A stretch of 64,000 nt of DNA, from NCBI RefSeq assembly GCF_002218025.2, contig NZ_AP018680.1:1054001-1118000 (forward strand), written 5' to 3'. The position numbers and the translations under genes were made by a program. Below are positions 28,388-38,700 of this stretch, piece after piece. Position 1 is the stretch's first letter. The number at the start of each line of letters is the position of its first letter. This DNA is from Vibrio casei (GTDB taxonomy: Bacteria > Pseudomonadota > Gammaproteobacteria > Enterobacterales > Vibrionaceae). The notes beneath the pieces were generated by a model. That model was given only the letters and a program-made list of their open reading frames with translations. It made no database searches and had not been told where the DNA came from.

Positions 28388-29614
28388 ATGAAATTTGAAT
28401 TTACGTATTACCCAGACGAAACGTTCGAAAGTTTTTTACTTCGGTTGTCCCGATATCAAGGCTACGAGCGTTTTTCACATTTCGCGGAAGATATATGGCG
28501 CGACACACTTGGGCAACATGAGGCGATGGCAGGTGCTTTTCCCTTCGAGTTAAGCCGGGTTAACCTATTTCACGCAGAAACAACTAGCCAAATGCGTGTA
28601 AGAGTGTTGATGCACTTAGCCAATCAATTAGAGCTTAAAAGCTTTAGCTTGATGAAAATTGCACTAAGTCATTCCAAGGCAATATTCTCACCCGATTACA
28701 AAGCGGTTTACCGTAATAATATTGATTATCCATTTTCATTTCTAAGAAAAACCTTCACTCCTGTTTGTCCAGAATGCTTAGCAGAGGCGAGTTATATCCG
28801 TCAGCATTGGCAGTTTTTACCTTATCAATCTTGTCATGTTCACCAATGCAAATTATTGCACGATTGCCCTGAGTGTAACTGCCGCATTGGTTATCAATAC
28901 TCTGAAATTATTGACCATTGTGAATGCGGTTATTGTTTCACTGACGCAAAAACAGAACCAGCAAGTGATGCTCAGCAGTCTGTGTCGCAGTGGTTACAAG
29001 TCAGTAGTTCAAACTCAAGCATGACGGAATCACAAGGCTTGTTCAGTTATTCATGTTCTATCTCTGAACGTTATGGGATTTTATTGTGGTACGTGAATCG
29101 ATATGGCGAAGATAAGGATATAAATTTACAGAGTTTTATTGCTTATGCACAACAGTGGCCTCAAAGCTTTTTTTCTGATTTAGATCGTCAATTGGAAAAA
29201 GCGGAACTGGTTCGGGTTAAACCTTGGCATCAAACGTTTTTTAATGAGGCTTTTGGTTCGCTATTAAAAGATTGTCGCAGGCTACCTAATCGTCAAATTG
29301 CTCATAATAAAGTTTTAAGTACGGTTTTAGAGTACATGACAGATCTTGTCATTCGAAATCCTAAAGATAAGAAGTCCAATGTGGGGGATGTTCTATTAAG
29401 CTCTCTAGAGGCGTCTACGTTGCTTTCTTGTACTGTTGATGAAATCTATCGGCTTTATGAGTTTGGTGGAATTAAGGCAGGTGTAAGGCTTAAAATGAGC
29501 AGTAAGTTGGCAAGTCAGCAGTCAGTGTTTACGTTACGAAGTATCGTAGAGTTAAAATTGGCGAAAATGACTTCATCGGTTGATGGCTTAAACTTGTATC
29601 TCCCAGAGTGGTAA
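28388..29614 (+). CDS. tniQ: TniQ (TnsD-like) Cascade-binding target selector
   Basis: A 408-aa TniQ. It begins with the family motif YPDETFESFLLRLSRYQGY and carries zinc ligands in CPECLAEASYIRQHW...CHVHQCKLLHDCPECNC (about residues 128-170), then a helical C-half. A TniQ dimer docks on the Cas6 end of Cascade and recruits TnsC. ATG 28388 is chosen over TTG 28382. It is the first gene of the tniQ-cas operon, 2 bp before cas8/5. Confidence 0.93.
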   Translation: MKFEFTYYPDETFESFLLRLSRYQGYERFSHFAEDIWRDTLGQHEAMAGAFPFELSRVNLFHAETTSQMRVRVLMHLANQLELKSFSLMKIALSHSKAIFSPDYKAVYRNNIDYPFSFLRKTFTPVCPECLAEASYIRQHWQFLPYQSCHVHQCKLLHDCPECNCRIGYQYSEIIDHCECGYCFTDAKTEPASDAQQSVSQWLQVSSSNSSMTESQGLFSYSCSISERYGILLWYVNRYGEDKDINLQSFIAYAQQWPQSFFSDLDRQLEKAELVRVKPWHQTFFNEAFGSLLKDCRRLPNRQIAHNKVLSTVLEYMTDLVIRNPKDKKSNVGDVLLSSLEASTLLSCTVDEIYRLYEFGGIKAGVRLKMSSKLASQQSVFTLRSIVELKLAKMTSSVDGLNLYLPEW

Positions 29615-29616
29615 GG

Positions 29617-31713
29617 ATGGTTAAATTAAAAGACTTAATCAATGAGAAGAATGAAGCTGACCGTCAAATTGTATTGAAGAAAGCCTTCATGCCATATTCT
29701 GAGCTAATAGACGTCGATGGTGATGAGTTTAATGCGTTAACCATTCTATTGAATTTATCGCTCAGCAAACCTGATTGTTCGAATTGGTTAGACTCTGCAA
29801 GAGCGAAAGGTTATCTCATAGATCCTAAGCACATTGATATCATTTGTAATGAAATAAAGTGGCTGCATTCCCATAACCTTAAATTTCCAGATTGCCGGGT
29901 TAAAGACCAGCGTATCATTGCTCATCCTTTACTTTGTGATGCCTCATTTATCTCTAGCGCTTATTTATCTCCGTCACTGGGATGGTCTCATAACTCTGCG
30001 GTGTATAAACACACGGTTTGGCTATTAAGTACCTTTATTTGGCAAGAAGAGATTTGCTGCTTGTTAGATTTGATTCGTAGATCTGAGTCACTATGGTTGA
30101 ATCTTTTAAAACAGTTTGGCCTCAAAGCCGCTTCCTTAAAGCAATTACAACAAGCAATCACTTGTGATTTACCAGAGAAACCTGATTTTCCATCGGAAAT
30201 AGACCGCTTTAGTAAGCAAGTTCGCTTTCCTTGGGAGGGCGATTATTTGTCCATCACACCTGTTGTGAGTCATGCAATTCAACTAGAGATTGAAAGGTTG
30301 GCACGAGATAAAAGTTCGGGGTTAAACTTTACAACTTTGGCTTTTCCTAATTCAGCTAGTATTGGTGATTTATGTGCTTCGGTAGGCGGTAATATGAAAG
30401 CTTTACATTACCCGCTAGGCTTGAATAAAGATCCTAAATCTACTTTCTCTGCTAGTAGAAATAAAACGGGCAAGTGGTTCGATGACTATCAATTAACCAA
30501 TAGAAAATTTTGCAAAGTCTTAAGTCATTTATGCGGTTCTGAGTCATTACATACCGCCAAAAAGCAGCAGAGAGCAAGGCACTTTCAGTTGCGAATAGTA
30601 AGAAAGCAAATTGCGTTATGGTTATTACCGTTGATTGAGTTAAGAGATCACTTAGCTGCTGAAAATGAAGTGTCGCAAGTAAGTGATGATAATTCTGTTA
30701 TAGCAGAGTTTCTTTATGGTGAAGAATGCAAAATCATTAAGCTACTCAATCCATTAAATCAATTATTACAGCAGACCCTTCAAAATAACCAATATTCTAG
30801 TCGTTATGCTTACCATCCGAAGTTGTTAATTCCTCTTAAGCAACAATTACAATGGATTTTAAAGCAATTAAGTAAGCCATCCGTTCCATCAGAGGTGACG
30901 AAAACTCAAGAAAATCAAGAGCAATACATTCATTTAAGTTCGTTGCGAGTAGAGGATGCGAATGCGATGAGTAGCCCATATTTATGCGGATGTTTGTCTT
31001 TAACCGCTATATGGGGTTGTATTCATCATTATCAGAGACAATTTAATCAATCCTTAAATGACTCTGCAGTATTTCAATTTCAAAGCGTGGCTATCTTTTA
31101 TCGTAATGAGAATATCAAGTCATCTGCAAAACTAACGGAGCCTAGTGTACTCAAGGCAAAACGAACCATTTCTCAGGTTAAGAGGTCGACAATTCTTCCT
31201 GCAAGGACGGTGGATTTGGAATTTGATATTGTGATTAAGGTTCAAAGTAAGGGGTGTTTATCCGATTACACCAGACAATTGAAAGCGTCATTACCAAGTT
31301 CACTTGGCGGAGGTTCGCTATTCCAACCGAATCTTCATTCAAAGACTAATTGGCTTGAAACTTATCGTAGTCAAACAGACTTATTTTATCGCATTAAATC
31401 TTTTCCAGCCTTTGGTGCTTGGTTATTCCCTGAAGAGCAGCAACCGACAAGCTTTACCGAATTAACTGAGTTGTTATCAAGCGATGGAGAATTAATTCCA
31501 GTTACCAATGGGTTCCATTTTTTAGAACATCCCGCTGAAAGGATGAACTCGCTGACGGATTTACATGTTTATGCCGAAAATACGACAGGTGTGGCTAAGT
31601 GTGTGAGTGCTATAGATGTGCGTTTTAGTGGCCGGGATCACTTTTTTAAGCAGGCATTTTGGAAGCAAGAAAATAATGAGGCAACTATTCTTATTCAAAA
31701 GGATAAAAACTAG
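29617..31713 (+). CDS. cas8f-cas5f: Cas8/Cas5 fusion, type I-F3
   Basis: A 698-aa fused Cas8-Cas5. The N-half is the Cas8 large-subunit part; the C-half has the Cas5 RAMP-like part with the glycine-rich SSLGGGSLF (about residue 560). It holds the 5' handle of the guide and reads the PAM. A single fused gene, with no cas1 or cas2/3 nearby, is the hallmark of nuclease-free I-F3 transposon systems. ATG 29617 is preferred to the GTG at 29608. Confidence 0.9.
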   Translation: MVKLKDLINEKNEADRQIVLKKAFMPYSELIDVDGDEFNALTILLNLSLSKPDCSNWLDSARAKGYLIDPKHIDIICNEIKWLHSHNLKFPDCRVKDQRIIAHPLLCDASFISSAYLSPSLGWSHNSAVYKHTVWLLSTFIWQEEICCLLDLIRRSESLWLNLLKQFGLKAASLKQLQQAITCDLPEKPDFPSEIDRFSKQVRFPWEGDYLSITPVVSHAIQLEIERLARDKSSGLNFTTLAFPNSASIGDLCASVGGNMKALHYPLGLNKDPKSTFSASRNKTGKWFDDYQLTNRKFCKVLSHLCGSESLHTAKKQQRARHFQLRIVRKQIALWLLPLIELRDHLAAENEVSQVSDDNSVIAEFLYGEECKIIKLLNPLNQLLQQTLQNNQYSSRYAYHPKLLIPLKQQLQWILKQLSKPSVPSEVTKTQENQEQYIHLSSLRVEDANAMSSPYLCGCLSLTAIWGCIHHYQRQFNQSLNDSAVFQFQSVAIFYRNENIKSSAKLTEPSVLKAKRTISQVKRSTILPARTVDLEFDIVIKVQSKGCLSDYTRQLKASLPSSLGGGSLFQPNLHSKTNWLETYRSQTDLFYRIKSFPAFGAWLFPEEQQPTSFTELTELLSSDGELIPVTNGFHFLEHPAERMNSLTDLHVYAENTTGVAKCVSAIDVRFSGRDHFFKQAFWKQENNEATILIQKDKN

Positions 31714-31719
31714 GTTGCT

Positions 31720-32745
31720 ATGAAACTTTGTAAACAATTGAATTATGTTCGCTCTTTAAGTGCGGGTAAAGCGTGTTTTTACTTTGTTGATGCGCAAGAG
31801 AAAATTCAGCCAATCAGCATAGATAGAACACGATTAAGGGCATCTAAAGGCGATTATTCTCAAGCATATACTGGTGAATTGAAACGGAAGAATGTGGCTT
31901 CGTATGAATTAGCACAAGGTAACATCCATTACATTGAAGAATGTTACGTACCACCGACTGTGAATACCATTTACTGTTCATATTCATTGAGAATCAACGC
32001 TAATTCGTTGCAGCCCGAAATATGCTCAGATCCAGAGGTAAGGGCAATGTTAACTCAATTGGCCTCGCTATATGCTGAAAAAGGTGGCTATGAAGAATTA
32101 GCGCAGCGGTATGCAAAAAATATTTTATTAGGGACTTGGTTGTGGCGGAACAGAGCATGCCGATCAGTAAAAATTGAAGTTCTAAACAGTGAACAAGAAA
32201 CGTTTATCATTGAAAATGCGTTGAAGTTGAGTTGGTATGGGCATTGGGATAAGCAGTCACAACAAGCTTTAAAGGGCTTAACCCAATACATCACGAAAGC
32301 GCTTTCAAATAATCAAGATTACTTTTATATGGATATCAAAGCCTCGATGAGTGTTGGTTGGGGGGATGAAATTTATCCAAGCCAAGAATTTCTTGATCAA
32401 AAAGAGAAAGGTAAGCCAACGAAAAAATTGGCAACAACACATCTTCCCAATGGTGATGAAACCGTAGCTTTTCATGGGCAAAAAATTGGTGCGGCTATTC
32501 AGTCTATCGACGATTGGTGGCAGGACAATGCAGATAAGCCACTTCGAGTGAATGAGTACGGTGCGGATAGAGAATATGTCATTGCAAGGCGACATTCGGC
32601 CTTGAATACGGATTTTTACTATTTGGTTAGCCAAGCAGAGCATTGGATTGAAACTTTGCTGAAGTCCGATGATATTCCTGATGAGATGCATTTTATTATG
32701 TCTGTTTTGGTTAAAGGTGGCTTATTTAATAGCGGAAAGGAATAG
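31720..32745 (+). CDS. cas7f: Cas7 (Csy3-like) Cascade backbone
   Basis: A 341-aa Cas7f/Csy3. It has the usual LRASKGDYSQAYTGE opening, the NILLGTWLWRNR block (about residue 130) and a C-terminal thumb region. Copies polymerise along the guide, one per six nucleotides, flipping out every sixth base. It lies 6 bp after cas8/5 and 4 bp before cas6, in one operon. The reading frame appears intact. Confidence 0.93.
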   Translation: MKLCKQLNYVRSLSAGKACFYFVDAQEKIQPISIDRTRLRASKGDYSQAYTGELKRKNVASYELAQGNIHYIEECYVPPTVNTIYCSYSLRINANSLQPEICSDPEVRAMLTQLASLYAEKGGYEELAQRYAKNILLGTWLWRNRACRSVKIEVLNSEQETFIIENALKLSWYGHWDKQSQQALKGLTQYITKALSNNQDYFYMDIKASMSVGWGDEIYPSQEFLDQKEKGKPTKKLATTHLPNGDETVAFHGQKIGAAIQSIDDWWQDNADKPLRVNEYGADREYVIARRHSALNTDFYYLVSQAEHWIETLLKSDDIPDEMHFIMSVLVKGGLFNSGKE

Positions 32746-32749
32746 TTGT

Positions 32750-33361
32750 ATGTCTGGCCGATATTTTTTTGTGGTTAAATTTCTTCCTGATTATGCTGAT
32801 ACCAGTTTGCTATGTGGTCGGTGTATCTCAATCATGCATGGTTTTATCAATAAAAATCCAACGGGAAAGAATGCGGTTGGGGTGAGTTTTCCATTCTGGA
32901 CAGAAGAATCATTGGGTAATGCAATTGCCTTTGTTGCCGAAGATAAAGAGTTGTTGATTGGATTGTCGTTTCAGCCTTATTTTTCACTTATGAAGGAAGA
33001 GGGGTTATTTGAACTTTCAGCTGTATTACCTGTAACTGATGATGCTAAAGAGGTCAGGTTTATACGTAATCAAGCTATTGGTAAAAGCTTCCTAGGTTCA
33101 AAAAGGCGGCGAATGAAACGCGCACAAGATAGGGCTGAAAAGCTCGGAAACATTCAGCCGAATAAAGTTAATGAAGACCGTGTTTTTGATAACTTTCATC
33201 GTATACCACTTTCTAGTCAGTCTACCAATCAAGACATCATGCTTCATGTTCAAAAGGAAGAATGTGTGGATATTAGGCTAAACCACTTTAATTCATACGG
33301 ACTAGCAACGAATCAAGCATGGAAAGGAACAGTGCCTGATCTGAAAAATACCATGTTTTAA
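32750..33361 (+). CDS. cas6f: Cas6f (Csy4-like) guide-RNA endonuclease
   Basis: A 203-aa Cas6f. The likely catalytic histidine is in ISIMHGF (His30, at the place of Csy4 His29). GVSFPFW and the C-terminal YGLATNQAW match the family. The arginine-rich helix SKRRRMKRAQDR binds the repeat stem. It cuts after the stem and stays bound to the 3' hairpin. The start at ATG 32750 follows GGAAAGGA; a longer upstream frame only overlaps cas7 and is not used. Confidence 0.92.
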   Translation: MSGRYFFVVKFLPDYADTSLLCGRCISIMHGFINKNPTGKNAVGVSFPFWTEESLGNAIAFVAEDKELLIGLSFQPYFSLMKEEGLFELSAVLPVTDDAKEVRFIRNQAIGKSFLGSKRRRMKRAQDRAEKLGNIQPNKVNEDRVFDNFHRIPLSSQSTNQDIMLHVQKEECVDIRLNHFNSYGLATNQAWKGTVPDLKNTMF

Positions 33362-33480
33362 GTATGTTGTTTATTATCTTGCAGAATCAGTGTCTTATTC
33401 GTTTTTTTGAAATACAAGGTACTTTAGGGTTTCTGGGCGTAATCATTTGAAAACAGGTGAAGTTATGACTATTTTCTATA

Positions 33481-33726
33481 GTGACCTGCCGAATAGGCAG
33501 CTAGAAAATGACCGCAACCCAGCGGGCGCACAAATGATGAGTGACCTGCCGAATAGGCAGCTAGAAAATCTACTGTAACTTGGGGTAAGACTAACGTAGT
33601 GTGACCTGCCGAATAGGCAGCTAGGAAAGTGGGTTTTGTTGATACCGTTGATAGCTATACGTGACCTGCCGAATAGGCAGTTAAGAAAAGGTCAGGAAGA
33701 AAGCATCCATGCCTGCTGATAAGCAG
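33481..33726 (+). CRISPR. I-F3 array: four 28-bp repeats plus a degenerate terminal repeat
   Basis: Repeats start at 33481, 33541, 33601 and 33661 on a 60-bp period (28 + 32). The stem is CTGCC-GAATA-GGCAG. Repeats 1 and 2 are identical, repeat 3 has one change and repeat 4 ends TTAAGAAA. Spacers 1-3 are 32 nt. After repeat 4 a degenerate repeat with the stem CTGCT-GATA-AGCAG (33713-33726) leaves a spacer of only 19-20 nt (33689-33708), which matches ffs. The array follows cas6 by 119 bp. Confidence 0.93.
33689..33708 (+). other. Short ffs-homing spacer
   Basis: AGGTCAGGAAGAAAGCATCC matches ffs 20332-20351 at 16 of 20 positions. Three of the four mismatches lie at guide positions 6, 12 and 18. 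Counting 20 nt places the insertion 48 bp downstream; counting 32 nt would give 36 bp. Beyond position 21 the match to ffs drops to chance. Confidence 0.8.
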
Positions 33727-33740
33727 TAAAACATATAAGG

Positions 33741-33779
33741 GTAACCCTACTAGGTGTTGATTAGTAGGGTTACTTTTTT
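33741..33779 (+). terminator. Terminator of the array
   Basis: GTAACCCTACTA and TAGTAGGGTTAC make a perfect 12-bp stem with a 9-nt loop, followed by six T. It ends the cas/array transcript. Confidence 0.92.
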
Positions 33780-33880
33780 CATGGAATTTATAGAGTTACG
33801 TGGGCCAAAATTGTTGAAATTATATTTTATCTAATAAAATTGACTTTATATTGGATCATTTTTGAGTTGAGAAGCATATT

Positions 33881-34129
33881 ATGCGCAAAAAACAGTTATC
33901 AGAAAAAGAACTGTTTGAGGGTATGACCCCTTATACTGCACATGCTGATGAAATAGCCATTACTACCTTAATTGAATTAGGAACTGAAGCTTCTGAAAGA
34001 GATTACAGGATGGCTTTAGAGATAGTTGATGTCATATACGATGCCGAGCCCGGTACACCTGAAGGTGTTGAGCTTGAACAGCTAGCTTTATTTGTTGAAG
34101 AGTATGAAGAAAAACATTATCCGATATAA
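33881..34129 (+). pseudogene. HigA-type antitoxin fragment
   Basis: 82 aa resembling only the N-terminal region of HigA antitoxins (ALEIVDVIYDAEPGTPEG...LALFVEEYEEKHYPI). The C-terminal helix-turn-helix that makes up the second half of the family is missing, and no HigB toxin gene is present. It is probably a relic of a toxin-antitoxin pair, though a stand-alone short protein cannot be excluded. It opens the cargo region next to the array terminator. Confidence 0.65.
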
Positions 34130-34848
34130 CGATATAAGTGGAGTGAGCAGTGTTTTTCCTCTTTTTAAAGTGCAAACCTTGCTCACTCACTTCCAAATAT
34201 CGCCCTTTAATAAACGACAAGAGCCACATTATGTGGCTCTGTCACGCATTATCTGTAGTAAATACAGTGGCATTGAATATTCGATACGCAATGCGGGTTT
34301 AAATTAGTACAAATTAGAGGATGTTGATATTAAGTAATAAAAATTCATATTAATTACAGCGACCTCATCGGTACGCTGTCATTTCTAAAACGTTTTTTGC
34401 CCCAAAATGCGTTAGCTAATAACCTTGCAACGGCTACAATGATTTTATTTTTCCATATATTTTCTCATGCTACATGTTGCTAATCCTGTATAGCTTAAAA
34501 TTAGAATAGCTGTTTTTTTTAGTTAGAAAGCTAGGCATGATGAATCAGAGATATAGCTCCGGCTTTCGGTTGGTTTTAGAGTCTGGTTAAATACACAGCT
34601 CTTTATCACGAGTTGGCTTTTGTGAACTATACGGATTGTTTCCGCATTTTATGCTGAGTGAATATAGTGAATATGAGATAAGCTCATACTTTATGAATAA
34701 ATTGAGTAATTTAGCTTTTTGAATGAAAAAACGAATGGAATGATAGACGGAAAGATTATACGGATTTTTCCGTCTATAAAATTGTTAGCATTCATTCAAT
34801 GATTAGCTTTGCTCAATTTCTATGATAAGTAACACAAGAGAGAATAAT
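34130..34848. other. Gene-free stretch with one perfect inverted repeat
   Basis: About 700 bp of AT-rich DNA with no supported gene. ATAGACGGAAA (34743-34753) and TTTCCGTCTAT (34767-34777) form a perfect 11-bp inverted repeat 71 bp before the next gene. It may be an operator or hairpin. Nothing else stands out. Confidence 0.5.
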
Positions 34849-35319
34849 ATGTCTGGTACAGAAAAAAAAGTTGCTATAGTAACTCCTGCTCATAAGAAGA
34901 TAATTATGCTCACAAAAATTGTAAAAGTTGTTAGCCCAATGGTTAATAGATTTTGGCTAATTCTATTTTCGATACTAATTTTTCTAGTTTCATACTTTTC
35001 AGCTTCTTTTGTCGTTGGCAGTGCCTTGGTTACAAAAGCAGGGGTGATTATTACTGTTTTTGGCTTATTACTTACTTTGAAGCACAATTTTCTGTTTAAA
35101 AATTCTGATGCAATTTTAGCGTTACAAGAAACTGAGGGGGCGAGCTTAAAGTCGGTGTGGGAAGGCTATGCTGAGTCTGATCATAATGTCCAAGAAACTG
35201 CTGAACGTTTATCAGATGAAGTATATGGATTTGGCTTAATTATTTTGGGGTCATTAATTGGTGCTTATGGTGATTTATTGCCTTTTTATAAACTTGTACC
35301 TATAGCAGTCTGTCCATAA
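34849..35319 (+). CDS. Small two-helix membrane protein
   Basis: 156 aa with hydrophobic helices at about residues 35-53 and 58-75, and a third weaker one near 128-145. No family was recognised. ATG 34849 is chosen because AAGAGAG precedes it; an upstream ATG at 34822 lacks a site. It stands alone between the antitoxin fragment and the NACHT gene. A role as a membrane effector is possible but unsupported. Confidence 0.6.
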   Translation: MSGTEKKVAIVTPAHKKIIMLTKIVKVVSPMVNRFWLILFSILIFLVSYFSASFVVGSALVTKAGVIITVFGLLLTLKHNFLFKNSDAILALQETEGASLKSVWEGYAESDHNVQETAERLSDEVYGFGLIILGSLIGAYGDLLPFYKLVPIAVCP

Positions 35320-35340
35320 GTGCTTACAAACATTTAAGGC

Positions 35341-35450
35341 TTCAAGATACTTTTCCTAATATGATAGAAGCGTTTTGATGCGACAGATCTAAAATGCTTC
35401 TGTCCAGAAGTGTGCTGAGGGGCATGAAACACGAAAATGCCCCAAAGTTT
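35341..35450 (+). repeat. Cargo-boundary hairpin element A
   Basis: An upstream block (TTCAAGATACTTTTCCTAAT), a hairpin (AGAAGC...GCTTCT, 35366-35401), conserved CTGTCCA, then a second hairpin GGGGCAT/ATGCCCC (35419-35442). Related elements lie at 39858 and 55909. Confidence 0.65.
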
Positions 35451-35735
35451 GTTAGTGTTAATACTCCCACGAGATTTTTTATTCGAGTTTTCTATATAAA
35501 AACTAATGTGTGTTTAACGGATAAGACAGAACTCAGTACACCTAATAGGTGATTCTGGAGAGTAAAGTGTCAACTAATTGTTGGGAAGTCACTAGACACT
35601 CCGCAAGCTTTCTTTACATAGGCTATCCATAACAGACTGATTATAAAAATATTGCTCAAAGACATTACTTAAAAACTCTGTTAGATTTTCTGAGTAATTC
35701 TACACCTTTTTACCTCAGGAAAGTGACTGCTGCTT

Positions 35736-38700
35736 ATGTATTCGAAGCTATATTTACCGCGTAGACTCTCAAGTGAAAGCAAGACTTTCTCGGAAGTAGA
35801 GCTCTTAGCTTTTTCAAGTTGCGTTGTCGTGTTAGCCGAACCTGGAGGTGGTAAAACCGAACTTCTTGGAAGTTTGGCTCAACAGTTGGGTACATCTTCA
35901 TTTACTGCAAACATGTTCGTACAATTAGGTGCTAAGCACGAGAATACACCACTTGTGATTGATGCTTTTGATGAACTTGCCAAAATTGATCAAAGTGGCA
36001 TTCATAAACTTCTGGCAAAAATAACGATAGCTAAGCCCACCCATGTCGTTATTTCTAGCAGATCTAGTGAGTGGGATATAGCTGCCACAAATGCAGTTAA
36101 GAGTTTTTTGGGAATTGAACCATTAGTGGTTAGGCTTTGCGAGTTTGGTGATTCTGAACAACGCGCTATTTTTGAGCACCATGCCCCAGGAGAAGACTTC
36201 ACTAGATTCTATTCAGAAGTAAGTAGATTTGATCTGGAAGCCCTTCTGCCGAACCCCCAGTTCCTGAAAATGTTTGCTGACGCTTACCTTGAAAGCGAAA
36301 GAAACTTTGCAGATAAAAAATCTATCTTCAAACTTGCAGTGGAACGATTAGCTAAAGAAGTAAGTCAAACGTCCTCAAGAACCAGCCTATCACTTTCCGC
36401 GAGTCAAAAAGTCGATATTTCGTCAGAGGTATTTGCCAAACTGCTATTGTCTGGAGCAGAAGGGGTAAGCGTCAGCGAATTCGAAGAAAACCGCATATAT
36501 CCTATGCTTACATCACTTGTTGGTAGCGAACCATCAGTTTTCAATGTCCTTTCTACTAGGCTTTTCAAGCCAGGGGATAGTACTGACCAACACCGTCCTG
36601 TCCACAAAATAGTAGCTGAGTATTGTGCAGCCGCCCACCTTACAAAGCGAATAGTAGACCCTGCAGATGCCCTAACATTACACCAATGCCTACCAATTAT
36701 TGCGCCGAACTCTACCGTAAGAGATGAACTTCGTGGACTACTGGGCTGGATGGCTGCTTTGGGGAATAAGGCTGTCCAACATGCTGCAATTGAACTCGAC
36801 CCTTACGCAGTCCTTGCAAACGGAGACCCTTCTCAGCTAGCCCCCTCATCAAAGCAATTACTTTTGTCTAAACTGAAGGAAATCGAGGAAATGGATCCAT
36901 ATTTTAGGAGAAGCGATTTTTGGCGTAGGTTCAGTGTTGCAGGCTTTTTCACAGAAGGTCTTATCGTAGATACCAAAGCACTGCTTAACCGCCAAGGCGA
37001 TGGGCACCTACGTAATTTAATTCTTGAACTATTGATTGAATCTCCTATTGCTCCCCTATTGACCGATGAGTTACGTCAGATCCTCCTGGAGCCTCAAGAA
37101 GACAAGTATAATCGTATTTATGCAATGAAATGTCTTTTGGATTGTACTACTTATGATCATGAATCAGATTTGACGAATCTTTTATCTGAAGCCACTCCAG
37201 CGTCACTTGAGGTGGCAGCTAAAGGAATGGAGAGCCTTGATTTCAATGCGATCGGATTAACGTTTCTCGAAAAGTTCTTTTTGGCTTGTGCAAATTTATA
37301 TCCAAGCAATAAGCTTCAACTAGAGCGAGTAATTGGAGCTCGTTACTTTATACAATCTCTAATTCTCAGATTAGATAAAGAAAATGTCGAGCAACTGCTA
37401 GATGCATTAACTCGAGATCTTACCTGTATCTGTGGTTTAAAATCATATGAATGCGGTTGTCGAAACGGTATAAGTAAGATTGTCGGCTATATGCTGGACC
37501 ATTATTTTGATATGGCACTACCCCCTTATGAGCCATTGCGCGTTTGGGGCTGGGTTGAAAATTTAAACTTCCATAGAGGTATGGGGCCCAAAGACAGTAG
37601 ATCTGTTCAAGTAATATATGAAAATAGCGAGTTACGACAAGGTATTCTTACTCATGTTTTCAGCGGGATAACGGAGCGTGACCAAATATTTGAGATTAAG
37701 ATGCATAAGTTCGATCTTCACTCACACTCAGGCCTCTGCTTATTTAATGAAGACTTTAAGTTTATAGTTGATCTAGCATTTGATACAGATAACCCTGAAC
37801 TATGGGGGAGTTTTATTGCGAGACATAATAGACACCGTAAGCCAGAGGAAAGAGGCCCAGATGATTTGCGACGCCACATGCGAATTCAGGCATTGGAGAA
37901 GCCGATGTTTATGCGAGAGTGGGTTAAATGCAATAGGGCTGATTCGCTACTTGCGAAAGAAAACTATAAACGATGGGGAGCTAGAAGTAATCGAATGTCT
38001 CGCCGCTATAAACAGCGACAAAGTGATATCTATGCCGAAAACATTCAATATATCCAAGAAAATCGAGAACTAGTTGAGAGTGGTCGTCATTGGGGATGTT
38101 TGGTTAATTTTGCCCAGACCGTGCTTACTGAACCAGAAGAGGTTGCTCTTAAATTTGGCAACGAGGAAATTGTGAAAAGCGCTCTTAAAAGTTGCCATGA
38201 ATTCATTGAACCAGAAGTTCCTAGCTTAAACAAACTGGCTGAATTGCGATGCTCCTCCAAGGGGTTATACGTTGAAACGATCCTTTTCGCATCTTGCATT
38301 GAAATAATGCGTGAATACGGAAACTTAGACAGCGTTAAGCCAGAATTACTCCTAGCTCTAAAGACCAACTTCAATGTTCGATATGATGCGGTTGACGAAA
38401 CCGAGTTCGACGCTCTAAAAGCGGAAGCTAATCGATTACTTTTCCCTAATAATGAATCAATTGAACAGTTTCTCCGTTCCTATGTCGAACCTCAGTTAGT
38501 AGATTCCCAGTGCTCTCATCCGAGAGTAGATATGTTGAAGTATGATGAGATATTTACACCCTTGCGGACAAAGTTACCAATTGAATGGCTTGAACGTTTC
38601 GATGAGTTAGGTCTTTACGCGCTTGATATGTTGTTCGATCTCGCAGCGCAGTTTGGAGATAGAAATAATCTGAATGAAATAATTCTGACTCATTGTTCTA

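Noticed and set aside
32669..32749. N-terminal extension of Cas6
   Set aside because: It overlaps cas7 coding sequence and lacks family similarity; ATG 32750 has a good ribosome site and the normal Cas6f start.
33509..33660. Spacers 1-3 targeting sequences in this window
   Set aside because: No convincing match was found by eye in this window; their targets are probably plasmid or phage and need a database search.
33689..33720. Spacer 4 as an ordinary 32-nt spacer
   Set aside because: No repeat follows at the right place; the last 12 nt are occupied by the stem of a degenerate repeat and do not match ffs; and the insertion distance would be 36 bp.
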